From assembly GCA_963706905.1 (NCBI GenBank), contig CAVPNY010000011.1, forward strand, positions 62,001 through 126,000: a stretch of 64,000 nt of DNA, written 5' to 3'. Positions 38,889 to 48,671 of the stretch are shown here, in pieces. The notes beneath the pieces were generated by a model that was not told the origin of the DNA, ran no database searches, and worked only from the letters and a program-made list of their open reading frames with translations. A program made the position numbers and the translations under genes. Numbering within the stretch: the first letter of the stretch is position 1; each line of letters starts with the position of its first letter. The stretch is from CAVPNY01 sp963706905. Its GTDB lineage: Bacteria > Chloroflexota > Anaerolineae > Anaerolineales > UBA4823.

Positions 38889-39135
38889 ATGGATGTTGAG
38901 ACCGCAATCGAACGCTTTATTGTTGACGAAATTATGCTCGGAGACAGCAACACAAAAATCGATCCGAATGAATCATTAATCAGTAGCGGTGTGCTTGAAC
39001 TCGCTGGCTTTGTTGCGGCTGATCGCCTTTTTGGAGGAACAAATGGGCGTGACGGTCGATGATTCTGAGGTGATCCCTGAAAATTTTGAATCGATCAACG
39101 AGATTAAATCTTTTATCGAAAAGAAAAAACACTAA
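38889..39135 (+). CDS. Small acyl/peptidyl carrier protein, frameshifted at the attachment site
   Basis: AAGGAGA lies nine bases before ATG 38889. The first frame reads MDVETAIERFIVDEIM...IDPNESLISSGVLE, the second SLALLRLIAFLEEQMGV... ESINEIKSFIEKKKH. Dropping one base near 39000 gives GVLESLALLRL, with the Ser that would carry 4'-phosphopantetheine, and an 81-residue protein. This is the normal length for DltC/AnaD/PltL-like carriers. It should hold the prolyl group made by the adenylation enzyme for the oxidase upstream. As written the frame breaks exactly at the active serine. Confidence 0.75.
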
Positions 39136-39193
39136 GTTAGAAGGAACAGGCGAGATACTATCGATTCGCCTGTATCAGCGTGGCGAACGGGGC

Positions 39194-39225
39194 GGGGCGG
39201 TGTTGCTCGTTAAGCGAACCGCCCC
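39194..39225 (+). terminator. GC-rich hairpin after the carrier gene
   Basis: GGGGCGGT and ACCGCCCC form an eight-bp stem with a 16-base loop. Only a weak T tract (GATTCTTG) follows. It may terminate or attenuate before the acyltransferase gene. Confidence 0.5.
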
Positions 39226-39264
39226 GATTCTTGATACCCAGACTCCATCACTCAGGAAATCGAG

Positions 39265-40356
39265 ATGACTCGAAGATTAATATTACTCAATGGAGTGGCA
39301 ACCCTCATGGTGGTCTTGAACCATACATCCTATTATGGTTTCATCGCCATGTTCAATTGGACGGATAGATACCTACCTGTCACCGTCCCCAATTTCGATC
39401 AATTGGGTAGCCTGCCTTACTACATTTTGTTTATTGCCCACCAAATCGCAGAAATGGCTATCCCGGCTTTCCTATTTGTCTCGGGATTCTTCATCGCATT
39501 CGCGGCCAGGGCAAGCCGGGCTGGCTTAACCTGGGAGATGGTCTGGTCAAGGGCGAAAAAACTGATCGCGCCTTTCTTAATCTGGACAGCCATCTTCACG
39601 ACGATTAATTATTTTTCTCCTCTTGAAATCACAATAAATATCCAATACCTGCTGGGGCGCTATTATTACATCCCTCTGATCATTCAGCTTTATTTCCTGT
39701 CACCGATTCTCATGCGGTTGGTTAAAAAGAACTGGCTTCTGGCATTGATCCTCACAGCTTTAATCCAGTTCGGTTCCCAGTCGCTGCGCCATACATATTA
39801 CTTGGGTCTTGATTTTCCTGGCAGGAATTTATTGATCGATTTGACGCCGATTTGGTTTTTCCCAGGTCATATTTTCTACTTCACCATCGGGGTTGTCGGT
39901 GGTACCTATATAAAAGAATTCTCCCAGGTATTGGTTCGCTCTCGATGGGTCTTCCTTGCCGCAGCAGGTGTGTTCCTTTCACTTACAGTGGTGGAATACC
40001 AGTTAATCGCCCAGTTGGCTGGAAAAGCCTGGTTGGGATACGCATTTTCAGGAGTTTCCAGGAATTTGTATGCAGTTTTTGCAGTGTTGGCTTTCCTGGC
40101 TTTTGACAAGGTATCCATACCGTATTCAGAAAAAATATCTGATTTGGGTACAAAATCGCTTGGTATCTACCTATTAAATATGCCAGCTATGCATCTGGTT
40201 GTCCTTTTCTTCTATTGGTTTGTACCCTGGATTCTAGGCGTCCAGCTTTTACTCCAGCCTATCCTTTATGCTGTTGGGCTTGGTATTCCACTCATTATCA
40301 TGAATTTGGTTAACCGGCCGCGTACACGGTTTGCTTACCACTATCTGTTTGGATAA
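39265..40356 (+). CDS. Acyltransferase family 3 membrane protein (copy 1)
   Basis: The 363-residue protein has about ten membrane segments. The N-terminal LLNGVATLMVVLNHTSYYGF carries the conserved His of the AT3 (OafA/WecH-like) family. Other shared stretches are IPAFLFVSGFFIAFAARAS, PFLIWTAIF, YYYIPLIIQLYFLSPIL and LTPIWFFPGHIFYF. It should move an acyl group across or onto a glycan or lipid at the membrane. It is a clear paralogue of the protein at 41249, with a sulfotransferase gene between them. Confidence 0.82.
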   Translation: MTRRLILLNGVATLMVVLNHTSYYGFIAMFNWTDRYLPVTVPNFDQLGSLPYYILFIAHQIAEMAIPAFLFVSGFFIAFAARASRAGLTWEMVWSRAKKLIAPFLIWTAIFTTINYFSPLEITINIQYLLGRYYYIPLIIQLYFLSPILMRLVKKNWLLALILTALIQFGSQSLRHTYYLGLDFPGRNLLIDLTPIWFFPGHIFYFTIGVVGGTYIKEFSQVLVRSRWVFLAAAGVFLSLTVVEYQLIAQLAGKAWLGYAFSGVSRNLYAVFAVLAFLAFDKVSIPYSEKISDLGTKSLGIYLLNMPAMHLVVLFFYWFVPWILGVQLLLQPILYAVGLGIPLIIMNLVNRPRTRFAYHYLFG

Positions 40357-40370
40357 GGCAGGCAGTAGCG

Positions 40371-41198
40371 ATGATGACCGAATTGATTAATAAAGCCCGA
40401 CTCCTACAGGAGATAGAGCTCAGGAAGAAAATCTGGCAGAGGATTAAGAATCCCAGGAAGATTACCAGGCCGGCCTTTGTAGTTGGGTCGGGACGGTCCG
40501 GGACTTCCATGCTCATCTTCCAATTGGCAAAATCCTGGGAGATCGATCTCTATAACGAAAATCATCCAAAAGCCTTTCGGAATTGGCGATTAAGGAATTT
40601 GTCTGAGATTGAAGGGCTGGTCGAGCAAAGTTCTGCCAGGATCACCTTATTCAAACCAATCTTGAATACGCCTCAAACACCTGATCTATTGGTTAAATTT
40701 CCTGATTCGAAGATCCTGTTTGCTTTTCGGCATTATAACGACGTGATTAATTCTTCGATCAAAAAATTTGGATTAATAAACCGATTGGACCATGTAAGAA
40801 AATGGATTGAAGAAGATTTTTCGGAATTTTCGCACTATCCACCTCCAGAGGCTACGAAAGAGGCCATTTGTTCCTTATGGTCGCCAGAATTAGGTTATGA
40901 AGATGGCGCCGCGCTCTACTGGCTATTCTATAATCGCCTGTATCTCGATCTCAATTTAGATCAGGATGAAAGAGTGCTACTTGTCAAATATGAAGCCGTT
41001 GTATCTCAACCCGAGGAAGAATTCAAGCGAATTTGTGAATTTTTGGAGTTGACGTTTGAATCGAAAATGGTAGAAGGTATCCATGCATCTTCTATCCATC
41101 GCGATTCTATCCCCATGCTGGATTTTAGGATCGAAAACGCGTGCAATCAAATTTGGCTTAACCTTTGTGCCCGTACAACCGGCGACTGTAATAGTTAG
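40371..41198 (+). CDS. Sulfotransferase family protein
   Basis: The 275-residue protein has the PAPS 5'-phosphosulfate loop FVVGSGRSGTSMLIFQL (residues about 34-50). A second motif KILFAFRHYNDVINSSIKKFG resembles the 3'-phosphate-binding strand and helix. LLVKYEAVVSQPEEEFKRI is also typical. It should transfer sulfate from PAPS to a sugar or other hydroxyl. It sits between two AT3 paralogues, which hints at shared chemistry on one substrate. Start ATG 40371 or 40374; the ribosome-binding site is weak. Confidence 0.8.
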   Translation: MMTELINKARLLQEIELRKKIWQRIKNPRKITRPAFVVGSGRSGTSMLIFQLAKSWEIDLYNENHPKAFRNWRLRNLSEIEGLVEQSSARITLFKPILNTPQTPDLLVKFPDSKILFAFRHYNDVINSSIKKFGLINRLDHVRKWIEEDFSEFSHYPPPEATKEAICSLWSPELGYEDGAALYWLFYNRLYLDLNLDQDERVLLVKYEAVVSQPEEEFKRICEFLELTFESKMVEGIHASSIHRDSIPMLDFRIENACNQIWLNLCARTTGDCNS

Positions 41199-41248
41199 AG
41201 ACTTATCTGCCATCAGTCTGATCCTCACTCGGTTCATTCCTAAAGACA

Positions 41249-42328
41249 ATGACTAAAAGATTATTGCTTCTCAATGGGTTAGCTGCCCTCATGGTGGTGA
41301 TCAATCATTCAGCTTCTTACGGGTTGAATGCGATGTTCTTTTGGGCGGACCGCTATCGGAATGTGACGGTTCCCAACTTTGACCAGTATGGAAGCTTTGC
41401 TTACTACGTCTTGTTTATTGCTCATGAAGTGGCGGAATTTGCTATCCCAGCCTTTTTATTTGTATCCGGATTCTTTGTTGCATTTGCCGCGCGTACGAAT
41501 AAATCTGGTGTGAGCTGGGAGTTCGTCAGCTCGCGGATCAAAAAGTTGATCGTCCCGTTTGTCATCTGGACGACTATCCTGATGATTCTGCTGAGGAGAT
41601 TTCCTCCAACCCTGCAGGAATTGTTGACGGTTTATTACTACATTCCGTTGATCATCCAGTATTACTTGCTTTCTCCGATCCTTGTTCCCCTGGCAAGGAA
41701 TCACTGGAAGCTCCTTTTGGTCGTCACCGCTGTGATCCAGTTGGGTTTGGGTTTTCTTCGCCTGCCTGCGCTTTTGGGCCTGGATTGGCCTGGTGTGGAT
41801 TTAATAATCCGATTAACGCCAATCTGGTTCTTCCCGGGAAGGATCTTCTATTTTTCGCTTGGTCTGGTTGCCGGTTTGCATGTTCAAGAGTTCAGCCAAT
41901 GGATCCACCGGGCGAGGTGGGGTTTATTGTTCACCGCATTCATCACATTTGGGATCACCTTATTTGAATATGAGTATCTGGTCCGTCTATTGGATCGCTA
42001 CTGGCTCATTCCGGTTTATGCCGGAGCTCTAAAACCAATCTACGCCGTTTCCACAGTATTATGCATCCTTGCCTTTACGGAAGTTCGCTATCCTTTTGCA
42101 AATAAGATCTCCGAAATTGGGGCAAAATCTCTGGGGATCTATTTTGTGAATACACCCGTTCTGTATGTAGTAGGATCATTACTCTATTACTTAGCCCCAG
42201 CGATTCTTGGGATGCCTTTTCTCTACCAGGCAATCCTGCTGACCTTTGGATATACAGTCCCGCTATTGATGATGTCAATAACAGCTCGCACTCCAGCACG
42301 CAAGCTATACCGGTATGTCTTCGGATAG
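41249..42328 (+). CDS. Acyltransferase family 3 membrane protein (copy 2)
   Basis: The 359-residue protein is closely similar to the one at 39265 along its whole length: LLNGLAALMVVINHSASYGL, IPAFLFVSGFFVAFAART, YYYIPLIIQYYLLSPILVPL, LTPIWFFPGRIFYFSLG, KSLGIYFVNTP. The conserved His is kept. DNA similarity is moderate, so the duplication is old or the copies have diverged for different acyl groups. It lies just upstream of the first C-PCP-TE gene. Confidence 0.82.
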   Translation: MTKRLLLLNGLAALMVVINHSASYGLNAMFFWADRYRNVTVPNFDQYGSFAYYVLFIAHEVAEFAIPAFLFVSGFFVAFAARTNKSGVSWEFVSSRIKKLIVPFVIWTTILMILLRRFPPTLQELLTVYYYIPLIIQYYLLSPILVPLARNHWKLLLVVTAVIQLGLGFLRLPALLGLDWPGVDLIIRLTPIWFFPGRIFYFSLGLVAGLHVQEFSQWIHRARWGLLFTAFITFGITLFEYEYLVRLLDRYWLIPVYAGALKPIYAVSTVLCILAFTEVRYPFANKISEIGAKSLGIYFVNTPVLYVVGSLLYYLAPAILGMPFLYQAILLTFGYTVPLLMMSITARTPARKLYRYVFG

Positions 42329-42353
42329 GCTGCGATAGGATTTCCTTCACATT

Positions 42354-44983
42354 ATGGTTGAAAAGGACGTTCCTAGTAATTTTTTGAGGTCCGATAAGAT
42401 TGAAGTGATCGCGCCAGATGCACCCGATTTTGGTGATCTCTACAGTCGGTCGAATTTAACGCGACTGCAGTTGTTGTATTGGGTTGGGCAGTCGTTGAAG
42501 GGGGATTTGCCAGTGTTCAACACGATCTACGCCTACAAGGTAAAAGGGGCGGTAGAGCGGGGAGCATTTGAGCGGGCATTTGAGGGGATGGTGCTGGAGA
42601 GCGATGCGATGCGGATGGTGGTTGAGGAGGAGGATGGGGTGCCGCAGCAGCGGGATTTAGGGCGGGTGCCGAAGGGGGTGGAGTACGTGGACTTGAGTGG
42701 GGCAGGGGATGTGGCAGGGGCGTATGAGGGGTGGTTGGCGGAGCGGAAGGTGCGGGTGCTGGAGTTAGGGGAGAGTGCGTACGACACGGCGCTGGTGAAG
42801 TTGGGGGAGGCAAGCTATGTGTGGTATCTGAACGTGCACCATATACTGGTGGATGCGAGCTCATTCGTGCAGATCTACCGGCGGGTATCCGGGAGGTACG
42901 AGCGGGAGGTGAAGAGGGGGAGAGGGAGTGGAAGAGGGCTGGCCGCAGTACCGGGAGTATCTGGAGTATGAGCGGAGGTACCGAGGGTCAGGGCAATACA
43001 AGCGAGCGGAGGTGTACTGGGCGAAGAAGATGGCAGCGGGGCCGGAGGGGCTGAGGCTGTGGGGGAAGGCGCCGGAGAAGGGGAGCACGCGAGTGAAGCG
43101 AGAGAGTGTGGGATTGGGGGCAGAGCGGAGCGAGCGGCTGAGGGAAGCGGCGCGGCGGGAGGGGGTGTACACGGTCAGCGAGGAGTTGACGTTGTACAAC
43201 ATATTTGGTGGGATGCTATATGTGGAGCTGGCAGGGATCAGCGGGAACGGGCGGCTGGGGGTGGTGACGCCGGTGCACAACCGGTTCACAGAAGGGTTTC
43301 GGAAGATGGTGGGGTTATTGCTGGAGTTCTGTCCGCTGCAGGTGGAGGTGGAGAGGGGAGACACGTTGGAGGGGGTGGTGAGGAAGGTGAGGAAAGAGAC
43401 GCGGGAGACGATGGGGTATTATCAGTATGGGTCGGGGATAGCGCTGCAGAGCCAGGCGTATGATGTGATGTTCAACACGTACAGTGTGCCGAGGATGGAG
43501 CTGGGGGGAGCGGAAGTGGAAGCGGAACGGGTGCATCCGGGGCATGGGAGTGAGAGTCTAGGGGTGCATGTGACGGATGTGGAGAGGAGTGGGGAGTTTG
43601 TGGTGCACTTCGACTTTCACGAGGACGTGATAGGGGAGGAGAAGCGGGAGGGAGTGAAGGAGGAGTATCTGCGCTTGTTGGATGCTTACCTGGACAACCC
43701 CGAACAACCCATCGAAAACTTTATCAGTCACGATATTTTCACAAGCCAGCCTGTAATTCTTTCCGGTTCCAATGGACGTGAGGGCAGAAGAAGTTGATCT
43801 GGGCCGATCTGGCGAGCGGGTCTATGTTGCCCCGCGCAATGACCTGGAAAGCCAGCTTGTGGATGTCTGGGAAGATGTCCTGGGTGTGAAGCCAGTAGGG
43901 ATTCGGGACAATTTCTTTGATCTGGGTGGCAGCTCCTGGCTGGCGCTCAAACTGGTAGCGGGCATGCAGGAAGTGATCGGGCAAGAGTTACCCTTGACGA
44001 TCCTTCTTCGAGCTGGGACCATCGAACAGCTCGAGAAAGAGATCCGCAAGAATGAGGTCCCAGAGCCTTGGTCGCCGCTGGTCCCGATTCGAACACATGG
44101 CAACAAACGACCGTTTTTCTGTGTGCATGGCGCTGGCGGTCATGTTCTCTTTATCGCCTCATTAGTCCGTTACCTGGATGCCGATCAACCGATCTATGCC
44201 TTCCAGGCTCAAGGGATTCAAGCGGATCAGGAACCTTTGACCCATGTTGAAGATATGGCTGCACTCTACCTGCAGGCGTTGAAACATGTGCAACCCCATG
44301 GGCCTTACCATCTGGGGGGCTATTCCATGGGAGGGATGGTTGCTTTCGAGATGGCGCAGCAATTGATTACGCAAGGCGAGCAGGTCGACACGCTGGTGGT
44401 AATCGATACGCCAGCTCAGAGTCCACAATTCAGGCATTTATGGAATATCATGGCCTGGTGGGCATCCCTCGTGAATATGAACCAGGCTGATCGTAATGAT
44501 GCATTTCTTAGCGTGCGCAATTATCTTTTCCGTCTGCGATATTTCTTCCGGTTGAGCCTGGCAGATAAAGCTGCTTATATCTTCAACCGGGGCAGCGCGA
44601 TTGGCTCAAGAATCACACGCTCGTTATCTCAGTCCGTCGGGGGTGTGGAACCGGGTGTTGATTCGGATGTCGTGCAATTTGAGAATATTGATATCGATCG
44701 ATATCGCATTCGGCGGTTATTTGCCGTCAATGAAACTGCTTTTCGACTCTACATCCCACGGAAATACCCCGCTGACATAATCCTGTTTCAATCCAGTGAT
44801 GGCTACCAGGATGTGGATAAAGATTACTCGCATATCCCGAATTTGGGTTGGAACAGTGTCATTCAAGGGAAAATTGATTGCTTTATCGTCCCCGGCGACC
44901 ATAATCAGATCGTCCGGGAACCAAAGGTGAGAATTCTGGGGGAACAGTTGCGACAGGTATTGGAGAATGTGGAAAGAAAGTGA
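42354..44983 (+). CDS. C-PCP-TE NRPS-type protein (copy 1), two frameshifts
   Basis: Three frames make one protein of about 876 residues. The condensation domain has the core NVHHILVDASSF (HHxxxD) and VGLLLEFCPLQVEVE. The carrier has DNFFDLGGSSWLALKLV, with the pantetheine Ser in GGSS. The thioesterase has FCVHGAGGHVLF, GYSMGGMVAFEMA (nucleophile Ser) and VPGDHNQIV (His). No adenylation domain is attached, so a partner must load the carrier. Frame changes lie near 42910-42918 (one extra A relative to copy 2) and near 43775-43795. The condensation part is an almost exact repeat of copy 2; carrier and thioesterase differ. Confidence 0.8.
42435..43710 (+). repeat. Condensation-domain DNA repeat, copy 1
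   Basis: These 1276 bases match 45091-46366. By eye I found three substitutions and two one-base indels. The limits agree with the condensation-domain borders. Codons end mostly in G (GGG, GAG, GTG, CGG), unlike the flanking genes. Confidence 0.93.
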
Positions 44984-47698
44984 GCATTACTAGCGGAATG
45001 ATAGAGACGATATCACCTGATGAAATTCCTGAAAATGCGGCGCAATTGCAGGCGAACTCACCCATGATTGGAGAGAACTCCCCAAACCAGGATCTCTACA
45101 GTCGGTCGAATTTAACGCGACTGCAGTTGTTGTATTGGGTTGGGCAGTCGTTGAAGGGGGATTTGCCAGTGTTCAACACGATCTACGCCTACAAGGTAAA
45201 AGGGGCGGTAGAGCGGGGAGCATTTGAGCGGGCATTTGAGGGGATGGTGCTGGAGAGCGATGCGATGCGGATGGTGGTTGAGGAGGAGGATGGGGTGCCG
45301 CAGCAGCGGGATTTAGGGCGGGTGCCGAAGGGGGTGGAGTACGTGGACTTGAGTGGGGCAGGGGATGTGGCAGGGGCGTATGAGGGGTGGTTGGCGGAGC
45401 GGAAGGTGCGGGTGCTGGAGTTAGGGGAGAGTGCGTACGACACGGCGCTGGTGAAGTTGGGGGAGGCAAGCTATGTGTGGTATCTGAACGTGCACCATAT
45501 ACTGGTGGATGCGAGCTCATTCGTGCAGATCTACCGGCGGGTATCCGGGAGGTACGAGCGGGAGGTGAGAGGGGGAGAGGGAGTGGAAGAGGGCTGGCCG
45601 CAGTACCGGGAGTATCTGGAGTATGAGCGGAGGTACCGTGGGTCAGGGCAATACAAGCGAGCGGAGGTGTACTGGGCGAAGAAGATGGCAGCGGGGCCGG
45701 AGGGGCTGAGGCTGTGGGGGAAGGCGCCGGAGAAGGGGAGCACGCGAGTGAAGCGAGAGAGTGTGGGATTGGGGGCAGAGCGGAGCGAGCGGCTGAGGGA
45801 AGCGGCGCGGCGGGAGGGGGTGTACACGGTCAGCGAGGAGTTGACGTTGTACAACATATTTGGTGGGATGCTATATGTGGAGCTGGCAGGGATCAGCGGG
45901 AACGGGCGGCTGGGGGTGGTGACGCCGGTGCACAACCGGTTCACAGAAGGGTTTCGGAAGATGGTGGGGTTATTGCTGGAGTTCTGTCCGCTGCAGGTGG
46001 AGGTGGAGAGGGGAGACACGTTGGAGGGGGTGGTGAGGAAGGTGAGGAAAGAGACGCGGGAGACGATGGGGTATTATCAGTATGGGTCGGGGATAGCGCT
46101 GCAGAGCCAGGCGTATGATGTGATGTTCAACACGTACAGTGTGCCGAGGATGGAGCTGGGGGGAGCGGAAGTGGAAGCGGAACGGGTGCATCCGGGGCAT
46201 GGGAGTGAGAGTTCTAGGGGTGCATGTGACGGATGTGGAGAGGAGTGGGGAGTTTGTGGTGCACTTCGACTTTCACGAGGACGTGATAGGGGAGGAGAAG
46301 CGGGAGGAAGTGAAGGAGGAGTATCTGCGCTTGTTGGATGCTTACCTGGACAACCCCGAACAACCCGTCGAAGACTTTATATCTCAAGAATTTATTGATT
46401 TTGACCTGACCCAGGAGCGGGAGGAAGAAAGCGCTAGGTTCCTGGAGTTTGATCTGCCTGGGCAGGTGCCGCCGAAAGATCTGCTCGAGTTTAAGATCTT
46501 GCAAGTCTGGCAAAATGTGCTGGGTACGCTGGCAGTCGGTGTGAATGATAATTTTTTCGAGGTAGGTGGAAATTCCTGGCTGGCAGTGCGCATGTTTGTC
46601 GAGATCGAAAAAGCAACTGGCAGCTACTTGCCCATGAATACCTTGCTGCGTGCAGCCACAGTGTCTGATCTGGCAAAAGTGATCCGTCAGGAGATGGGCG
46701 GTGAGATCTGGTCGACAGTAATCGCCATTCAACCTGGTAAGGACTTGGTTCCGATTTATTTTGCACCTGGCGCCGCAGAGAATGGTCTGGCTGTGGCGCG
46801 GGTAGCTCGCTATTTAAATCCAGACCAACCGGTTTATATGTTCCAGATCCCGCTGGGCGTTGAGCAAGAAGGTCATTTGGCGCGTATCGAGGATATGGCG
46901 GCGCATTATGTGCAAGCACTGCGCAACCGCCAGCCGCAAGGCCCCTATATTTTGGGGGGTTACTCGGCGGGAGGTCTGGTTGCATTAGAGGTTGCCCAGC
47001 AACTGCGTAAACAGGGTCAAGAGATAGCATTGCTGGCTATCCTGGATGTGCCTGCCCAAAGCCCGAATTATGTATTTGTGCAGCGATTTGCTCATTGGGT
47101 GAGTGGAGTCCTGAATCTGGGAGAGAGGCGCGAGCGCGCCTTGTTTCTGTCCTGGCGTGATACACTCTTTCGCTTGGATTATTTCCTGCGCAAGGGATTT
47201 AGTGATTGGGTGCGGGGCTGGTTTTCTCGTGTACATAGGTTTTTTAGCCGCTCTGCTGAGGAACGGAACGACCTGGTACGCAAGCGACTGGGTGGTTCGG
47301 GCGTGCAAACGAATGGGGGGAGCTCAGCTCACAATCCGCTGGTTGCCGGAACTGAGGATGAGGGCGACTTGGCCTGGAAGGATTATGATCGGCATATGCG
47401 CGAGCATTTTGACACAGTCAATGAGGCAGTTAAATGCTATATTCCGCAACCGTACGCGGGTAAGATCGTGTTATTCCGCTCGAGCGTGGGGTACCGGCGA
47501 GCGGAGATGCGTATAGCCGATTCGAAGATGGGTTGGGGACGGATTGCTAAAGGCGGGCTGGAAATGTTTGTTGTCCCGGGAAATCATCTGCAGATCATTC
47601 GTGAACCGAATGTAAAACACCTGGGTGAGCCATTAAGAGCTTGCCTGGAGCAGGTGCAAAAATCTTTAGGTGAGCAATCGGGTAACAAATCCGTGTGA
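44980..47698 (+). CDS. C-PCP-TE NRPS-type protein (copy 2), one frameshift
   Basis: GTG 44980 overlaps the stop of copy 1. The protein has about 906 residues: a condensation domain (HHILVDA) nearly identical to copy 1, a carrier (DNFFEVGGNSWLAVRMF), and a thioesterase (YFAPGAAENGLAV, GYSAGGLVALEVA, VPGNHLQII). The frame changes near 46211-46214, where one extra T interrupts SESLGVHVTDV. Unlike copy 1, the region at 45570 is intact. Carrier and thioesterase share only family-level similarity with copy 1, so the two proteins probably handle different partners or products. Confidence 0.82.
45091..46366 (+). repeat. Condensation-domain DNA repeat, copy 2
   Basis: Matches 42435-43710 at a constant offset of 2656 at both ends. 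It carries its own extra T near 46212 and lacks the extra A of copy 1. Confidence 0.93.
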
Positions 47699-47749
47699 CT
47701 AACGTTTGATATGATGATCTTATTCAATATGGAGTAATCACAAACAGGA

Positions 47750-48661
47750 ATGGACAGTCTTAAGCAGGACATCCCCAACGCATCCAAGCTTGATGATGTC
47801 AAACCCACCTATCCGGATTTCCCGATGATCCAGATTAAACCCTCGAAGGGGTGGGTATCTCTCAGGTTGGATGAGGTTTGGAAATACCGCGAGCTGCTTG
47901 TCTTCTTCACCTGGAGAGACCTGAAGATCCGATATAAGCAGACGGTTTTGGGCGCCTCCTGGGCGATCATCCAGCCGTTCTTCACCATGGTTGTCTTCAG
48001 CCTTTTCTTTGGGAGATTGGCAGGAATACCTTCTGACGGCGTACCTTACCCTATCTTCAGTTACACTGCCCTGGTCCCGTGGACGTTTTTTGCGAATGGT
48101 CTCATGCAAGGCGCAAATGTCCTGGTTAATAACTCGGACATGATCCGGAAGATCTACTTCCCCCGGTTGACGATGCCGATCGCCACAGTGCTGGCCGGGT
48201 TGGTGGACTTCGCACTCGCTTTCATTGTCTTACTGGGAATGATGGTGGTATATCATTTTCTACCCTCGGCGAATTACGATATCAAGATTGGATTAAACGT
48301 TTTGTGGCTGCCCATGTTTTTGTTGCTGGCTTTTGTCACAACACTGGGGGTTACCTTCTGGTTGTCAGCGATGAACGCCCAATTCCGCGATGTGCGCTAT
48401 GTGGTGCCATTTCTGGTTCAAGTCTGGTTGTTCTTGACCCCGATCGCTTATCCAAGCTCGCTGGTGGATATGCCTTGGCGATTACTCTTCGGGTTGAATC
48501 CGATGGCAGGCGTGGTGGAAGGATTCCGCTGGGTGCTTCTAGGAACAGACACAGCCCCAGGACCGATGATCATCGTATCATCGGTCACTGCAGTAATTCT
48601 ATTGGTTAGTGGTGCGTTCTATTTCCGTAAAATGGAAAGAGTCATGGCGGATGTGATTTAG
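47750..48661 (+). CDS. wzm: ABC-2 type polysaccharide exporter permease (Wzm-like)
   Basis: The 303-residue protein has a cytoplasmic N-terminus with the typical SLRLDEVWKYRELLVFFTWRDLKIRYKQT and then six membrane segments (QTVLGASWAIIQPFFTMVVFS onward). VRYVVPFLVQVWLFLTPIAYP and GLNPMAGVVEGFRW are family signatures. With the ATPase encoded 11 bases downstream it forms the inner-membrane channel for a lipid-linked glycan. No frame damage is seen from here to about 56.1 kb. Confidence 0.88.
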   Translation: MDSLKQDIPNASKLDDVKPTYPDFPMIQIKPSKGWVSLRLDEVWKYRELLVFFTWRDLKIRYKQTVLGASWAIIQPFFTMVVFSLFFGRLAGIPSDGVPYPIFSYTALVPWTFFANGLMQGANVLVNNSDMIRKIYFPRLTMPIATVLAGLVDFALAFIVLLGMMVVYHFLPSANYDIKIGLNVLWLPMFLLLAFVTTLGVTFWLSAMNAQFRDVRYVVPFLVQVWLFLTPIAYPSSLVDMPWRLLFGLNPMAGVVEGFRWVLLGTDTAPGPMIIVSSVTAVILLVSGAFYFRKMERVMADVI

Positions 48662-48671
48662 GTATCGAGCT

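Noticed and set aside
42517..42864. Pro/Ser-rich minus-strand frames inside the condensation cassettes, also at 45173-45520
   Set aside because: They result from the G-rich plus strand, which removes minus-strand stop codons; the plus frame has the conserved HHxxxD motif.
43059..43463. Gly/Glu-rich plus-strand frame in the cassette, also at 45714-46118
   Set aside because: Low-complexity shadow of the condensation domain in another frame.
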